NCBI RefSeq assembly: GCF_019375475.1
Contig: NZ_JAHXGQ010000003.1
Coordinates: 620,001-684,000, forward strand
Direction: 5' to 3'
Length of the DNA: 64,000 nt
DNA from: Saccharothrix obliqua
GTDB taxonomy: Bacteria; Actinomycetota; Actinomycetes; Mycobacteriales; Pseudonocardiaceae
The translations under genes were made by a program, and so were the position numbers. A model generated the notes under the pieces. That model made no database searches. It saw only the letters and a list, made by a program, of their open reading frames with translations, and was not told where the DNA came from. Below are positions 49,195-58,094 of this stretch, in pieces. Positions within the stretch are counted from its first letter, which is position 1, and each line of letters begins with the position of its first letter.

Positions 49195-50445
49195 TCATCC
49201 TGCACGACGGACTTCCAACCGGATCGACTCGGCCGCCCGTTCGGCGAGCTTCGCCGCCTCGCCGGGGGTGTCCGCGAGGACCGTGACCGAACCGGCCCGG
49301 TCCCACGAGCTGCGCAGCTCCCGCACGTGCTCGCCGGGCTGCGCGGCCAGCGCCACGTGCAGCACGCCCGGCAGCGCCTCCACCTCGGCCACGCCCGCGA
49401 CGGAGACCACCTCGCCGGGCTCGGCCTGGAGGAAGCGCACGGCCGCCGCGCGCTCCGCCTTCGCCGGCAGGGGCGGGAGGTCGTCGCCGCGCATGAGCGC
49501 GTAGTAGTGGTCGGCCAGCGCGATCGGGTACGCCTGCTCGATCAGCCACGTGATGCCGTCACCGGGGAACCGGCCCGCGCACTCCACCAGGAACGGCACG
49601 CCGTCGCTGAGGATCCACTCGCAGTGCACCACCCCGGTGCCGAAGCCGACCGCGCGCAGCACCGCCCCGGTCTGCGCGACCAGCAGGTCGGACGTCGCCT
49701 CCGGCAGGTCGGCGGGCACCAGGTGGCCCAGCTCGATCGGTCGCGGCCCCGGGAACAGGGTCTTCTCGGTGACGTTGGTGAACAGCGGAACGCCGTCGCG
49801 GACCAGCATCTCCACGCTGAACTCCGCGCCGCGCACGAACGTCTCGACCAGCATCCGCAGCGGGATGACGCGGTCGGGCACCAGGATGCCCTCGTCCTGC
49901 CCGGCCAGGCACTCGGCCCACGCCTCGTCGACCTCGGCCGCGTCGTGCAGCACCTTCGTGCCCAGCGACGCCTGCCGGTTGGCGGGCTTGAGCACGACCG
50001 GGCCGGGGTGCTCCGCCATGAACGCCCGCACGTCGTCGGGACCGTCCACGGACCGCGACTCCGGGTTGCGGACACCCGCCGCGCGGGTCACCCGGCGCAG
50101 GAGTTCCTTGTCCCGCAACAACTGCGCCGCGCCGCTGGTCGCGCCGGGCACGCCGTACCGCTCGGCCAGGCGCGCGGCGAACGGCGTGGCGTACTCCACC
50201 AGCGGCACGACGTAGGCCGGGTCCAGGTCGGGGTGGGCGTTGAAGAACTCGTCCGCCGCGCCCGGCCGCTGGTACTCCCACGGCACGATCTCGCGCAGCG
50301 TCGGCGCGCCGGCCATCTTGGCGGCGATGTCCCGCTTGCGGATGACGTCCGGCTCGTCGACGAGGACCATGGAGCCCTCCTCGAACTCCGTGCGGGTGGG
50401 CAGTGGTGCCAGGAAGCCGACGATGATCACCGGTCGCGTCGTCAT
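49195..50445 (-). CDS. ATP-grasp ligase (first of two)
   Basis: 416 residues. It has the carboxylate-amine ligase pattern: PGATSGAAQLLRDKELLRRVTRAAGV, then GPVVLKPANRQASLGTKVL (nucleotide-binding Lys), VETFVRGAEFSVEMLV and VVHCEWILSDGVPFLVECAGRFPGDG with the metal-binding acidic residues. Such enzymes activate an acid as acyl phosphate and join it to an amine or amino acid. ATG 50445 has GGAGAGG 5 nt upstream. It lies 34 nt after the monooxygenase gene. In this operon it probably makes an amide with a hydrazino or amino acid. Confidence 0.9.
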   Translation of the reverse strand: MTTRPVIIVGFLAPLPTRTEFEEGSMVLVDEPDVIRKRDIAAKMAGAPTLREIVPWEYQRPGAADEFFNAHPDLDPAYVVPLVEYATPFAARLAERYGVPGATSGAAQLLRDKELLRRVTRAAGVRNPESRSVDGPDDVRAFMAEHPGPVVLKPANRQASLGTKVLHDAAEVDEAWAECLAGQDEGILVPDRVIPLRMLVETFVRGAEFSVEMLVRDGVPLFTNVTEKTLFPGPRPIELGHLVPADLPEATSDLLVAQTGAVLRAVGFGTGVVHCEWILSDGVPFLVECAGRFPGDGITWLIEQAYPIALADHYYALMRGDDLPPLPAKAERAAAVRFLQAEPGEVVSVAGVAEVEALPGVLHVALAAQPGEHVRELRSSWDRAGSVTVLADTPGEAAKLAERAAESIRLEVRRAG

Positions 50446-50479
50446 GATGTCCTCTCCGGGATGACTCGGGGGCGGCACA

Positions 50480-51631
50480 CTACCGGGTGATGCCGAGGGC
50501 GAGGGGGAACGCGGGCGAACCGCCGAGCAGGTGGGCGCCCGCCGTCTGGAGGATGCGGTCCTGCGCCACGATGTGCTGGCACATGGTCGTGGTGTCGCGC
50601 AGCCACCGGTCCAGCGGCGACGGGCGGTAGATGGACGAGGTCTGCATCAGGTCGTACAGCCGCGTGACGATGGACCGCGCGGTGCGGAACGCGTGCAGCC
50701 GGGACAGCGGCAGCGCCGCCCGCTCGCGCGGCGTCAGGTCGTTGAGGGTCCCGCCCGCGGACAACACGTCCCACTGCCGCCGCAGCGCCTCGTAGACGCC
50801 CGCGCGGGTGGCGGCGAAATCCGCCTCGCACTCGGCGATCGTCACCTGGGTGCGGTAGTTGTCAGCCCACCCCTTGGCGGCGGCGGTCTCCCGGACGTGG
50901 TCCAGCGCCGCCCGCGCCACGCCCAGCGGCACGCCCGGCATGTTGCGCATGTGCACCTCGGCCTGCGCCAGCGGACCGGCGGGACCGTGCACCTCGCTGA
51001 ACAGCAGGGTGTGCTCGGCTGGCACGAACACGTCGGAGATGGTGTAGTCGCAGCTGCCGCTGCCCGCGAGACCGGTGGTGTGCCAGGTGTCCACCACCTC
51101 GACCTGCTCGCGCGGCACCATCATCAGCATCGAGTTCTGCGGCTCGCCGTCGGGCAGGCCGTCGCGGAACAGCATCGCGCCGGACACCACCCAGTCGGCG
51201 TGCGTGATGCCGCTGCCGAACTGCCACCGGCCGGTCAGCCGGTAGCCGCCGGGCACGATCTCCGCGCGGCCGGTGGGGAACAGCAGGCCCGCGGTGGTCA
51301 TGTCGATGCTGGGGAACATCTCCTTGGCGACGGCCGGTTCCAGGAACCGCGCGTACAGGCCGGTGTCCATGCCGATCATGGCGCACCAGCCCGCCGACGC
51401 GTCGCCGTACGCCACGGCCTCCACGACCTCGGTCTGCTGCGCCGAGGTCATCTCCGGGCCGCCCCAGTCGCGGCCGAATCCGGTCCGGAACACGCCCGCG
51501 TCGCGCAGCAGCGCCACGACGTCCGCCGGCAGCCGCCGAGCGGCCTCGATGTCCGCGGACCGCTCGCGCAGCAGCGGCGCGATCTCCCTGGCGCGGGCGA
51601 GGATCGCCTCACCGGTCTCCGGGACGGTCAT
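50480..51631 (-). CDS. Acyl-CoA-dehydrogenase-like group D flavin monooxygenase
   Basis: 383 residues. Landmarks are ADVVALLRDAGVFRTGFGRDWGGPEMTSAQQ, GWCAMIGMDTGLYA, VVDTWHTTGLAGSGSCDYTIS and RDTTTMCQHIVAQDRIL. The last two are hallmarks of the flavin-dependent monooxygenases with acyl-CoA dehydrogenase fold, such as nitrososynthases and DszC. The start overlaps the flavin reductase stop (ATGA), giving a complete two-component system. It closely resembles the enzyme at 18456-19643. Likely N- or C-hydroxylation of an intermediate; substrate not known. Confidence 0.88.
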   Translation of the reverse strand: MTVPETGEAILARAREIAPLLRERSADIEAARRLPADVVALLRDAGVFRTGFGRDWGGPEMTSAQQTEVVEAVAYGDASAGWCAMIGMDTGLYARFLEPAVAKEMFPSIDMTTAGLLFPTGRAEIVPGGYRLTGRWQFGSGITHADWVVSGAMLFRDGLPDGEPQNSMLMMVPREQVEVVDTWHTTGLAGSGSCDYTISDVFVPAEHTLLFSEVHGPAGPLAQAEVHMRNMPGVPLGVARAALDHVRETAAAKGWADNYRTQVTIAECEADFAATRAGVYEALRRQWDVLSAGGTLNDLTPRERAALPLSRLHAFRTARSIVTRLYDLMQTSSIYRPSPLDRWLRDTTTMCQHIVAQDRILQTAGAHLLGGSPAFPLALGITR

Positions 51632-52146
51632 GTGGTCACTCCTCGGTCTTGGTTCGGGTCGTCGTCCAGGCTGTGGTAGCGCCCGCGCAGGTAGACCAGC
51701 GGCGGGCGGTGGGCGCCGACACCCGCGGCCACCACCTCGCCGACCACCATGGTGTGGTCGCCCAGCCGGATGGAGTCCCACAGCACGCACTCCAGCCAGC
51801 CCGGCGCGTCCAGCACGAGCGCGCCGGTGTGCGCGCCCGGTGCGGCACGCAGCCCCGCCAGGGCGCCCGCCCGGCTCGCCCGGTCGCCCGCGCACCGCCG
51901 GGCCGCCACCGCCGCCGAGTCGTCCAAAATGGACAGCGCCCACTTCTTCGTCGCCAGCAGGTCCGCCAGGAAGGCCGAGTCCGGGCGCAGGCACACCGAC
52001 ACCAGCGCCGGGTCCAGCGACACGGACGTGAGCGAGTTGACGGTGACCGCGTCGTGGACGCGGACGCCCGAGCGGTCGGTGTACGTGGTGGCCACGCACA
52101 CGCCGGTGGCGAAGTGGCGCATCGCGCCGCGCAGGTCGGGTGCCAC
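51628..52146 (-). CDS. Flavin reductase (FMN-binding split barrel)
   Basis: 172 residues. The sequence follows the HpaC/flavin reductase-like family: LRGAMRHFATGVCVATTYT, HDAVTVNSLTSVSLDPALVSVCL, FLADLLATKKWALSIL and LVYLRGRYHSL. It supplies free reduced FMN or FAD to the partner monooxygenase encoded immediately downstream. GTG 52146 has GAGGAG 5 nt upstream, one of the strongest sites of the operon. Confidence 0.92.
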   Translation of the reverse strand: MAPDLRGAMRHFATGVCVATTYTDRSGVRVHDAVTVNSLTSVSLDPALVSVCLRPDSAFLADLLATKKWALSILDDSAAVAARRCAGDRASRAGALAGLRAAPGAHTGALVLDAPGWLECVLWDSIRLGDHTMVVGEVVAAGVGAHRPPLVYLRGRYHSLDDDPNQDRGVTT

Positions 52147-52155
52147 CGGTGCTCC

Positions 52156-53520
52156 TCAGATCGCCTGCGGGAAGCGGAAGACGCGGTCCGGGTCGTAGCG
52201 GCGCTTCACCTCGGCCAGCCGGGCGTAGTTCGGCCCGTGGTAGGCCGCCCGCCAGTCCGGCAGGTCGGGGTCGGTGAAGTTCACGTACGCCGCGTCCGAG
52301 GCGAACTCGCCCATCCGCTCGTGCAGGTCGGTGAGCCACGCCAGGTTGTCCCGCGCCACGTCCGGGCCGTCCGCGGTGTGCCACGACGTGTCCATGGACA
52401 GCAGGAACAACACGTCCCGGTGCGGGAAGGCGGTTTCCGCCACCGGCACCCGGTTGATCGCGCCGCCCCAGGTGAACAACGCGAAGCCCGCGCCGTCCGG
52501 GTTGCTGCTGCCCGGCCACGCGTCCACCGCGGCCAGCGCCGTGGTCAGCCCGGCGTCGGGCAGCGCCTTGGGCGTCGACCGGGTGCGCACCGCGAACGCG
52601 CCGCCCGCCGTGTTGTGGTGCAGGTAGTCCTTGGCCTCCCAGTACGTCCGGTCCTCGATGTCGGCGCGGAACGGCTCGGCCGCGGCGAGCGCCGGCCGCA
52701 GCATCTCGCGCAGCTCCTCCGCCGGCCCGAGGTGCCAGCCGACGACCGAGACCACCGCTTCCTCGTCGGCCGCGCGGCTGACGCCGATGCGTGCCGCGAA
52801 CTCGTCCGGCGCGCGCTCCATGACCTCCTGCATGACGGCCAGGACGTCCGGCGCGTCCGCCCGCCGCCACAGCAGCAGGCACGTGGAGCTGGCGATCACC
52901 GGCCGCGCCTGGAACGTGAACGACGTGTTGACGCCGAAGTTGCCGCCGCCACCACCCCGGCACGCCCAGAACAGGTCGGCGTTGTGGGTCTCGTCGCAGG
53001 TGAGCGTGGTGCCGTCGGCCAGCACCACGTCGGTCTCCACCAGCGAGTCGCAGGTCAGTCCGAACGACCGGGACACCGCCGCGACCCCGCCGCCGAGCAC
53101 CAGCCCGCCGATCGCCACGTCGTCCGCGTTGCCCGCCGGGAACGCCAGGTCGTACGGCTCCAACGCGGCGTAGAGGGTGGCCATCCGCGTGCCGCCGCCC
53201 ACCGTCACCAGCTCGCTCGCCGGGTCCACCCGCACCTCGTCCAGGCCGCGCAGGTCCAGCACCAGGCCGGTGTTCACCGAGTTGCCCGCGTAGCTGTGCC
53301 CACCGCCCCTGGCCACCACCGGCACGTCGTTCTCCCGCGCCCACACGATCGCCTTGCCCACGTCGGCCGCGCTCGCCACGGACAGCACGGCCGCCGGCCG
53401 CACGTCGGCGAAGCGCCGGTTGAACGGGCGGGACGCGGCGTCGAAGCCGGGATCGCCGGGCAGCCGGACGAACCCGTCCACCAGGCCGCCGAGCTTCGAC
53501 CAGTCGATGACGCGCCCCAC
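52156..53520 (-). CDS. BBE-type FAD-linked oxidase
   Basis: 454 residues, berberine-bridge-enzyme-like. The FAD domain opens PAAVLSVASAADVGKAIVWA; ARGGGHSYAGNS holds the His (about residue 71) that links covalently to FAD. The second Cys attachment point is absent: the segment reads PAGNADDVAIGGLVLGGG. The C-terminus YARLAEVKRRYDPDRVFRFPQAI is the typical end. Such oxidases dehydrogenate alcohols, amines or C-N bonds with O2. The GTG start lies 1 nt after the small-protein stop. In this operon it may oxidise a hydrazine or hydrazone intermediate. Confidence 0.9.
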   Translation of the reverse strand: MGRVIDWSKLGGLVDGFVRLPGDPGFDAASRPFNRRFADVRPAAVLSVASAADVGKAIVWARENDVPVVARGGGHSYAGNSVNTGLVLDLRGLDEVRVDPASELVTVGGGTRMATLYAALEPYDLAFPAGNADDVAIGGLVLGGGVAAVSRSFGLTCDSLVETDVVLADGTTLTCDETHNADLFWACRGGGGGNFGVNTSFTFQARPVIASSTCLLLWRRADAPDVLAVMQEVMERAPDEFAARIGVSRAADEEAVVSVVGWHLGPAEELREMLRPALAAAEPFRADIEDRTYWEAKDYLHHNTAGGAFAVRTRSTPKALPDAGLTTALAAVDAWPGSSNPDGAGFALFTWGGAINRVPVAETAFPHRDVLFLLSMDTSWHTADGPDVARDNLAWLTDLHERMGEFASDAAYVNFTDPDLPDWRAAYHGPNYARLAEVKRRYDPDRVFRFPQAI

Positions 53521-53521
53521 C

Positions 53522-53848
53522 TCAGCGCACCTCTTCCAGGTAGGACACGCCGCTGGCCGCGTGCTCGCCGTACCGCTCCCACTGCTCGCGCAGCACCAGC
53601 GAACCGTCCGCCGACCGCTCCGGCACGTTCACCGTGTGCCCGGCGATGACCTCGCCGGTGGTCAGCACCATCGTGTAGGCCAGCCGGATCGTGCCGTCCG
53701 GCCCGCACCGCCCGGTCACCGTGCCGCGGCGCACCCGGCCGCCCAGGAAGTCCGCCCACACCAGGTCGCCGTCCTGGTGGTAGACGGCCACGGTGCCGTC
53801 ACCACCGCCCGCCTTGCGGAACCGCCGCCCGTCGTAGTTGATCGTCAT
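53522..53848 (-). CDS. Small beta-rich protein ('N-acetylglutamate synthase-like' family)
   Basis: 108 residues. The pattern MTINYDGRRFRKAGGGDGTVAVYHQDGDLVWADFLGGRVRRGTVTG, ending REQWERYGEHAASGVSYLEEV, matches a widespread small beta-barrel family. It is often mislabelled N-acetylglutamate synthase, and no acetyltransferase motif is present. Its start overlaps the ATP-grasp stop (ATGA) and its stop almost touches the BBE gene. Tight position in a biosynthetic operon suggests a binding or auxiliary enzymatic role; unknown. Confidence 0.8.
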   Translation of the reverse strand: MTINYDGRRFRKAGGGDGTVAVYHQDGDLVWADFLGGRVRRGTVTGRCGPDGTIRLAYTMVLTTGEVIAGHTVNVPERSADGSLVLREQWERYGEHAASGVSYLEEVR

Positions 53849-55140
53849 TCGTCCACATCCAGGAGTCCGGTGGGCATTTCGAGGGTGGCGCCCGGCGGCA
53901 GCGGTTCGATGCGCTCGGCGTCCAGCGCCACCAGTGCGCCCGCGGCGTCCAAGCGGGCGTCGCAGGCGGCCGGGTCGTCGGCCTCGCACACCACGAACGA
54001 GTGGCGGGCGATGTAACCGCCGGGCGGCAGCCGCAGGCTCGTGCCGGGGTCCACCATGGGCGCGGCGGTGACCAGGCCGGGCGCTTCGGCGGGCACGGCG
54101 ACCGACCGCACCACGCAGTCGTGCTCGGGGTAGCCGAACCGGATGCCCGCCACGGACCGCTTGGTCGCCACCACGTCCGGTCGGCGGCCGGTGGCCACGT
54201 CGAACAACACCTCGCCGGGGTCGATGCCGGTGGCGGTCTTGCCGAGGAACGGGATCAGGTCGCCGCCGAGCCGGCCGTTGACCTCGATCACCACCGGTCC
54301 GCGCGAGGTGAGCCGGACCTCGGCGTGCGTGATGCCGTCCTCCACGCCCAGCACGCGGTGCGCGCGGGCCAGCGTGTCCACCAGGGCCTCGTCGCGCAGC
54401 AGCGGGTCGGCCGCGTCCACGACGTGCCCGACCTCCTCGAAGTACGGCGGCTCGCCGGTCTTCTTGCGCGCAACGAACATCGGCTGGTACTCGCCCTTGT
54501 GCAGCGCGCCGTCCACGCTGATCTCCGGGCCGTCGGCGTAGCCCTCGACGATCGCGCCGCCCCGGTACGGCTCGTCGCCGATGAGGCTCGCGGCGGAGGC
54601 GACCTGGAACGCCGCGTCCAGCTCGGCCTCGTCGGCGGCCAGCACCACGCCCATGCTCGCGCCCAGCGCGCGGGGCTTGACCACCACGGGGTAGCCGATG
54701 CGGGCCGCCGCGGCGCGGGCCTCCTCGACGGTGGCGGTCATCGCGAAACCGGGCTGCGGCAGGCCGGCCTCGGTCAGCTTCGACCGCGTGTGGTACTTGT
54801 CGCGGCAGCCGTCCACGCCCGGCACGCTCAGCCCCGGCACGCCGAACTCGGCGGCGAGGTGCGCGGCGGGCATCACGAACGGCTCGTCCCAGCACATCAC
54901 CCCGACGATCCGCCGCCGCGAGGCGACCTCCCGCGCGGTGCGCGCGAGCAGGTCGTGGTCGAAGAGGTTGACCACGGTGACCTCGGCGAAGTACGCGCGT
55001 TGCCACGTGGGCCGGATGTTGTTGATCAGCACCAGGTCCAGCCCGGCGGCACGTGCTCTGGCGTGGATCGAGGTGACCAGGTACTCGCGGTACAGCTTCA
55101 GACCGCTGCCGATCACCAGTACGGCGTCCGTGCCGTTCAT
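53845..55140 (-). CDS. ATP-grasp ligase (second of two)
   Basis: 431 residues. It follows the BacD/L-amino acid ligase type: an N-terminal Rossmann part AVLVIGSGLKLYREYLV, CRDKYHTRSKLTEAGLPQPGF, IGYPVVVKPRALGASMGV, GPEISVDGALHKGEYQ and PVVIEVNGRLGGDLIP with the Mg-binding acidic residues and Asn. It should form an amide or peptide bond using ATP. It overlaps the neighbouring genes on both sides by 4 nt. Together with the other ATP-grasp enzyme it would assemble a product without a carrier protein. Confidence 0.9.
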   Translation of the reverse strand: MNGTDAVLVIGSGLKLYREYLVTSIHARARAAGLDLVLINNIRPTWQRAYFAEVTVVNLFDHDLLARTAREVASRRRIVGVMCWDEPFVMPAAHLAAEFGVPGLSVPGVDGCRDKYHTRSKLTEAGLPQPGFAMTATVEEARAAAARIGYPVVVKPRALGASMGVVLAADEAELDAAFQVASAASLIGDEPYRGGAIVEGYADGPEISVDGALHKGEYQPMFVARKKTGEPPYFEEVGHVVDAADPLLRDEALVDTLARAHRVLGVEDGITHAEVRLTSRGPVVIEVNGRLGGDLIPFLGKTATGIDPGEVLFDVATGRRPDVVATKRSVAGIRFGYPEHDCVVRSVAVPAEAPGLVTAAPMVDPGTSLRLPPGGYIARHSFVVCEADDPAACDARLDAAGALVALDAERIEPLPPGATLEMPTGLLDVDE

Positions 55141-56183
55141 GTCCCTACCTCCTCGACGATCCGGTCGGCCACGACGGGCGCGGTGCGGAACCCGTCGCCG
55201 CCGCTCGCGGCGCGTGCCCACGTGGCCGGTCCGATGCGGTCCAGCGCGCCGCCGCCGGTGCGGGCGTCGACCGCGTAGTGGCACGTCCGCACCGCGACGA
55301 CGGTGTAGCGCTCGTGGTCGGCGAGCACCGACGACAGGTCCAGGTGGTCGGTCCACCGGGCCGCGTCGTCGCCCTCGTCGGCCGGTGCGCCGACCTCGCG
55401 GCACAGCGCCGCGGAACTGATCTTGAGCCGGGTGCCCTCGCCGGGCGGCACCAGCCACGCCCGCCCGTCGCCGAGCCGGCCCGCGCTCGGCGCGCCCGCC
55501 CACCGGTGCGCCAGGTCCGCGGGCGGGTCCAGGTGCACGGTGGTCTGCCGGTGCACCTTGGTCGGCACGTCCACCAGCTCGCCCGACCACGGCCCGGCCG
55601 CCACCAGGACGGCGTCACCGCGGGTGGTTCCGCCGCCGTCCAGCCGCACCGCGCCCGCCGCGGCGTCCACGGACCGCACCACGAGGTCCGGCCGCAGCTC
55701 GGCCAGCGGGTGCGCGCGCAGCCACCGCGTGGCCGCGTGCAGCACCCGGTCGGCGAGCAGCACACCGGCGTCGGGTTCCACCAGGACGGCGGACCCGGCC
55801 GGGAAGCGCAGGTGCGGGTACTCCTCCGGTTCGGCGACCGAGACCGGCACCCCGGCGGCGCGAGCCGTCTCCAGCGCCGCGCCCGCCGCGTCGGCGGGCC
55901 ACCCGGTGACCACGCCGACGCGGCGGTAGAAGCGCGTGCCGAACAGCTCCTCCAGCGCCAGCCAGCGGCGGTGCAGCACCGCCGCCGACCGGGTGGCGGC
56001 CACGTCGCCGGGGTCGAACGCGCGCAGGACGCGCTGCTCGACGTGCGACGTGGCCGTCGGGTTGGGGATCGGACCCCGGTCCAGGACGGTGACCCGCAGC
56101 CCCGCGAGCGCGCACCGGACCGCCGTGAGCAGGCCGGTGACGCCCGCGCCCACGACGATCACGTGCTTCGCGCCCACGGCCAC
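55137..56183 (-). CDS. D-amino-acid-oxidase-like FAD oxidoreductase
   Basis: 348 residues, DAO/glycine-oxidase fold. The Rossmann motif is VIVVGAGVTGLLTAVRCALAG followed by VTVLDRG, and the substrate domain ends GFRTAPVVADRIVEEV. In known hydrazine pathways an enzyme of this class cleaves the lysine-hydrazine adduct at a C-N bond and frees the hydrazino acid. This reading depends on the operon context. GTG 56183 lies 1 nt after the MetRS-like stop, and its stop overlaps the ATP-grasp start. Confidence 0.88.
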   Translation of the reverse strand: MAVGAKHVIVVGAGVTGLLTAVRCALAGLRVTVLDRGPIPNPTATSHVEQRVLRAFDPGDVAATRSAAVLHRRWLALEELFGTRFYRRVGVVTGWPADAAGAALETARAAGVPVSVAEPEEYPHLRFPAGSAVLVEPDAGVLLADRVLHAATRWLRAHPLAELRPDLVVRSVDAAAGAVRLDGGGTTRGDAVLVAAGPWSGELVDVPTKVHRQTTVHLDPPADLAHRWAGAPSAGRLGDGRAWLVPPGEGTRLKISSAALCREVGAPADEGDDAARWTDHLDLSSVLADHERYTVVAVRTCHYAVDARTGGGALDRIGPATWARAASGGDGFRTAPVVADRIVEEVGT

Positions 56184-56184
56184 C

Positions 56185-57726
56185 TCACACCGCCCCGGCG
56201 GCGAGCCGGGGCAGCACCCGCGGCGTGACCTCGGCGGGCGGCGGTCCGGCCGGCGCCGCCGGGTCGGGCAGCACCGCCGCGGCCAGGTCCACCAGGATCG
56301 GCGCGGCGCAGCGCAGGAACACCTCGACCTCGTGCCAGAAGTCGCCCGCGTCGGCCTCGGTGACCTCCCAGCGGGCCAGCCTGCCGAGCTGCTCGGCGAC
56401 CAGCTCCGCCGCGCGGTTCAGGCTGAAGTGCCGCAGCTCGTAGGTGGCGGCGAACCGCGCCACCACCCGCGCCGCGACCGCGTGGGAGCGGTCCGACACC
56501 GGGAACGGGCCGCGGTCCGCCCACCGCGACGCGGTGTCCGCCACCGCGTTCCACGGCGCGACCAGGCGGGTCTCGGTGACGGTGGCCAGCGCGTCCAGGC
56601 TGAAGTTCGTGCGCTGGTGCTCCGGGCTGGTCGCCGCCAGGTGGAAGCGCACCAGGTCCCGCGACACCTTGCCGAGCAGGTCCCGGCCGCGCACCACGTG
56701 CCCTCGGCTGGTGGAGAACTTCTGGTTGTCCAGCTCGTAGAACTCGTTGGTGACGAACCGGTGCGGCAGCGCGTACCGGTCGCCGTGCGCCATCAGCATG
56801 GCGAGACCGGCGATGGCGAACGGGAACGTGTTGTCGAACCCGAGGAAGTACACGACCTCCGAGTCCGCCTCCGGCGACCACAGCTCGTCCGGTGAACCGA
56901 CGGCGGCGCCCCGGTTCTCGGCGGCCAGCGCGGCGCTGTACATGCTCCACGCCTGGGTCTCCGCGTTCGGGTTGATCACCTGGTCCGGCGTCTCGGCGAA
57001 CGGGGCGGGGATGCCCCACGAGACCGGGTGGGTGACCGGGAAGTCCGGCAGCGGTCGGGACAGCAGCTCGTCCACGAGCTGCGCCATGTGCGGGCGCACC
57101 GAGTCGGCGTGCCGGGCGAAGTGCTCGCGCAGGCGTTCCCGGTAGTCCTCCAGCGGCAGCACGAGCACCTGCGCCTCGCGCAGCTCCACCGGCTCGTCGG
57201 GGTGCAGCGTCGAGCGCGGGCCGAGCAGGTCGCCCGGCGCGACCGGGTGGCCGCAGCTCTCGCACAGCCCGGCGCACCCGTCGGCCAGGCACAGCGGGCA
57301 GCCGCCGCGCACGTAGCCGTCCACCAGGAACTCGCCGGTGCGCGGCAGGTACGGGAACTTCAGCCCCCGGGTGCGCAGCGCGCCGGTGCCGTGCAGGCCC
57401 GACATGAACGCCCGCACCCAGTCGGTGAACCGGCGGTCGAACCCGGTGAACCCGTCCACGTCGACGCCCAGCGCCGCCAGCGTCGCCCGGATGTCGTCGG
57501 CCGAGCGCTCGGCGAGGTCCGCCGGCGACACGCCGAGCCGGTTCGCCGTCGTGACGACGTACGTCGGCGTGTCCTGCGCCCCCGTGCCGAACAGGACCTC
57601 GCGACCCGCCGCCCGCGCGTACCGGGCGTGCACGTCGGCGGCCAGAAACGGTCCCGCTACGTGCCCGAGGTGCAGATCGCCGTTGGCGGTCGGCGCGGGG
57701 GACACGACGACGGTGCGCGCGCTCAC
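56185..57726 (-). CDS. MetRS-like enzyme of a hydrazine synthetase
   Basis: 513 residues, a class I aminoacyl-tRNA synthetase of MetRS type. The HIGH signature is PTANGDLHLGHVAG, the KMSKS loop reads KFSTSRG (about residue 335), and a CPLC...CESC knuckle binds zinc. Unlike housekeeping MetRS there is little C-terminal anticodon domain, and it is embedded between cupin and DAO genes. Its known relatives, such as Spb40 of the s56-p1 cluster, are fused to a cupin and activate an amino acid with ATP for N-N bond formation to an N-hydroxylated lysine. GTG 57726 overlaps the cupin stop. Confidence 0.9.
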   Translation of the reverse strand: MSARTVVVSPAPTANGDLHLGHVAGPFLAADVHARYARAAGREVLFGTGAQDTPTYVVTTANRLGVSPADLAERSADDIRATLAALGVDVDGFTGFDRRFTDWVRAFMSGLHGTGALRTRGLKFPYLPRTGEFLVDGYVRGGCPLCLADGCAGLCESCGHPVAPGDLLGPRSTLHPDEPVELREAQVLVLPLEDYRERLREHFARHADSVRPHMAQLVDELLSRPLPDFPVTHPVSWGIPAPFAETPDQVINPNAETQAWSMYSAALAAENRGAAVGSPDELWSPEADSEVVYFLGFDNTFPFAIAGLAMLMAHGDRYALPHRFVTNEFYELDNQKFSTSRGHVVRGRDLLGKVSRDLVRFHLAATSPEHQRTNFSLDALATVTETRLVAPWNAVADTASRWADRGPFPVSDRSHAVAARVVARFAATYELRHFSLNRAAELVAEQLGRLARWEVTEADAGDFWHEVEVFLRCAAPILVDLAAAVLPDPAAPAGPPPAEVTPRVLPRLAAGAV

Positions 57727-58094
57727 GGCGACGCCTGCCCGTGCCGGGCGACGAACGCGGCGGACATGTCGGTGTCCCACCAGATCGCGTAATACTCGAA
57801 GTCCGAGTCGGCCTCGTTGACCAGGTAGTGGGTCGTGCCCGGCACCAGGTGCGCGATGTCGCCCTCGACCAGCTCGGTGCTCTCGCCGTCCACGGTGAGC
57901 TTCGCGCGGCCCTTCATCGCGATGAAGATCTCGTACTCGTGGTGGGAGTGCGCGGTGGACACGTCGCCCGGCCGCATCACGCACCACGCGCCCTCGAACG
58001 GCGCGTTCAACGCGGGCCACGGCAGCAGCCGCTCGGAGTCCAGGCCGTAGGCCCGGGTCAGGTGGTCGCGGTCCAGCCTGCGGATCTCGATCAC
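57723..58094 (-). CDS. Stand-alone cupin subunit of a hydrazine synthetase
   Basis: 123 residues, single cupin barrel. Motif 1 is GDVSTAHSHHEYEIFIAMKGRAKLT with His and Glu metal ligands, and motif 2 is GDIAHLVPGTTHYLVNEADSD. In hydrazine synthetases the cupin catalyses N-N bond formation by rearranging an O-acyl N-hydroxylysine. Here it is a separate protein. Its GTG start overlaps the hydroxylase stop and its stop overlaps the MetRS-like start, so the three are translated together in likely equal amounts. Confidence 0.9.
   Translation of the reverse strand: MIEIRRLDRDHLTRAYGLDSERLLPWPALNAPFEGAWCVMRPGDVSTAHSHHEYEIFIAMKGRAKLTVDGESTELVEGDIAHLVPGTTHYLVNEADSDFEYYAIWWDTDMSAAFVARHGQASP

Noticed and set aside
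56185-57726. Housekeeping methionyl-tRNA synthetase
   Set aside because: Operon position, overlap with cupin and short C-terminal region argue for a pathway enzyme; a housekeeping metG would not sit between a cupin and an oxidase.
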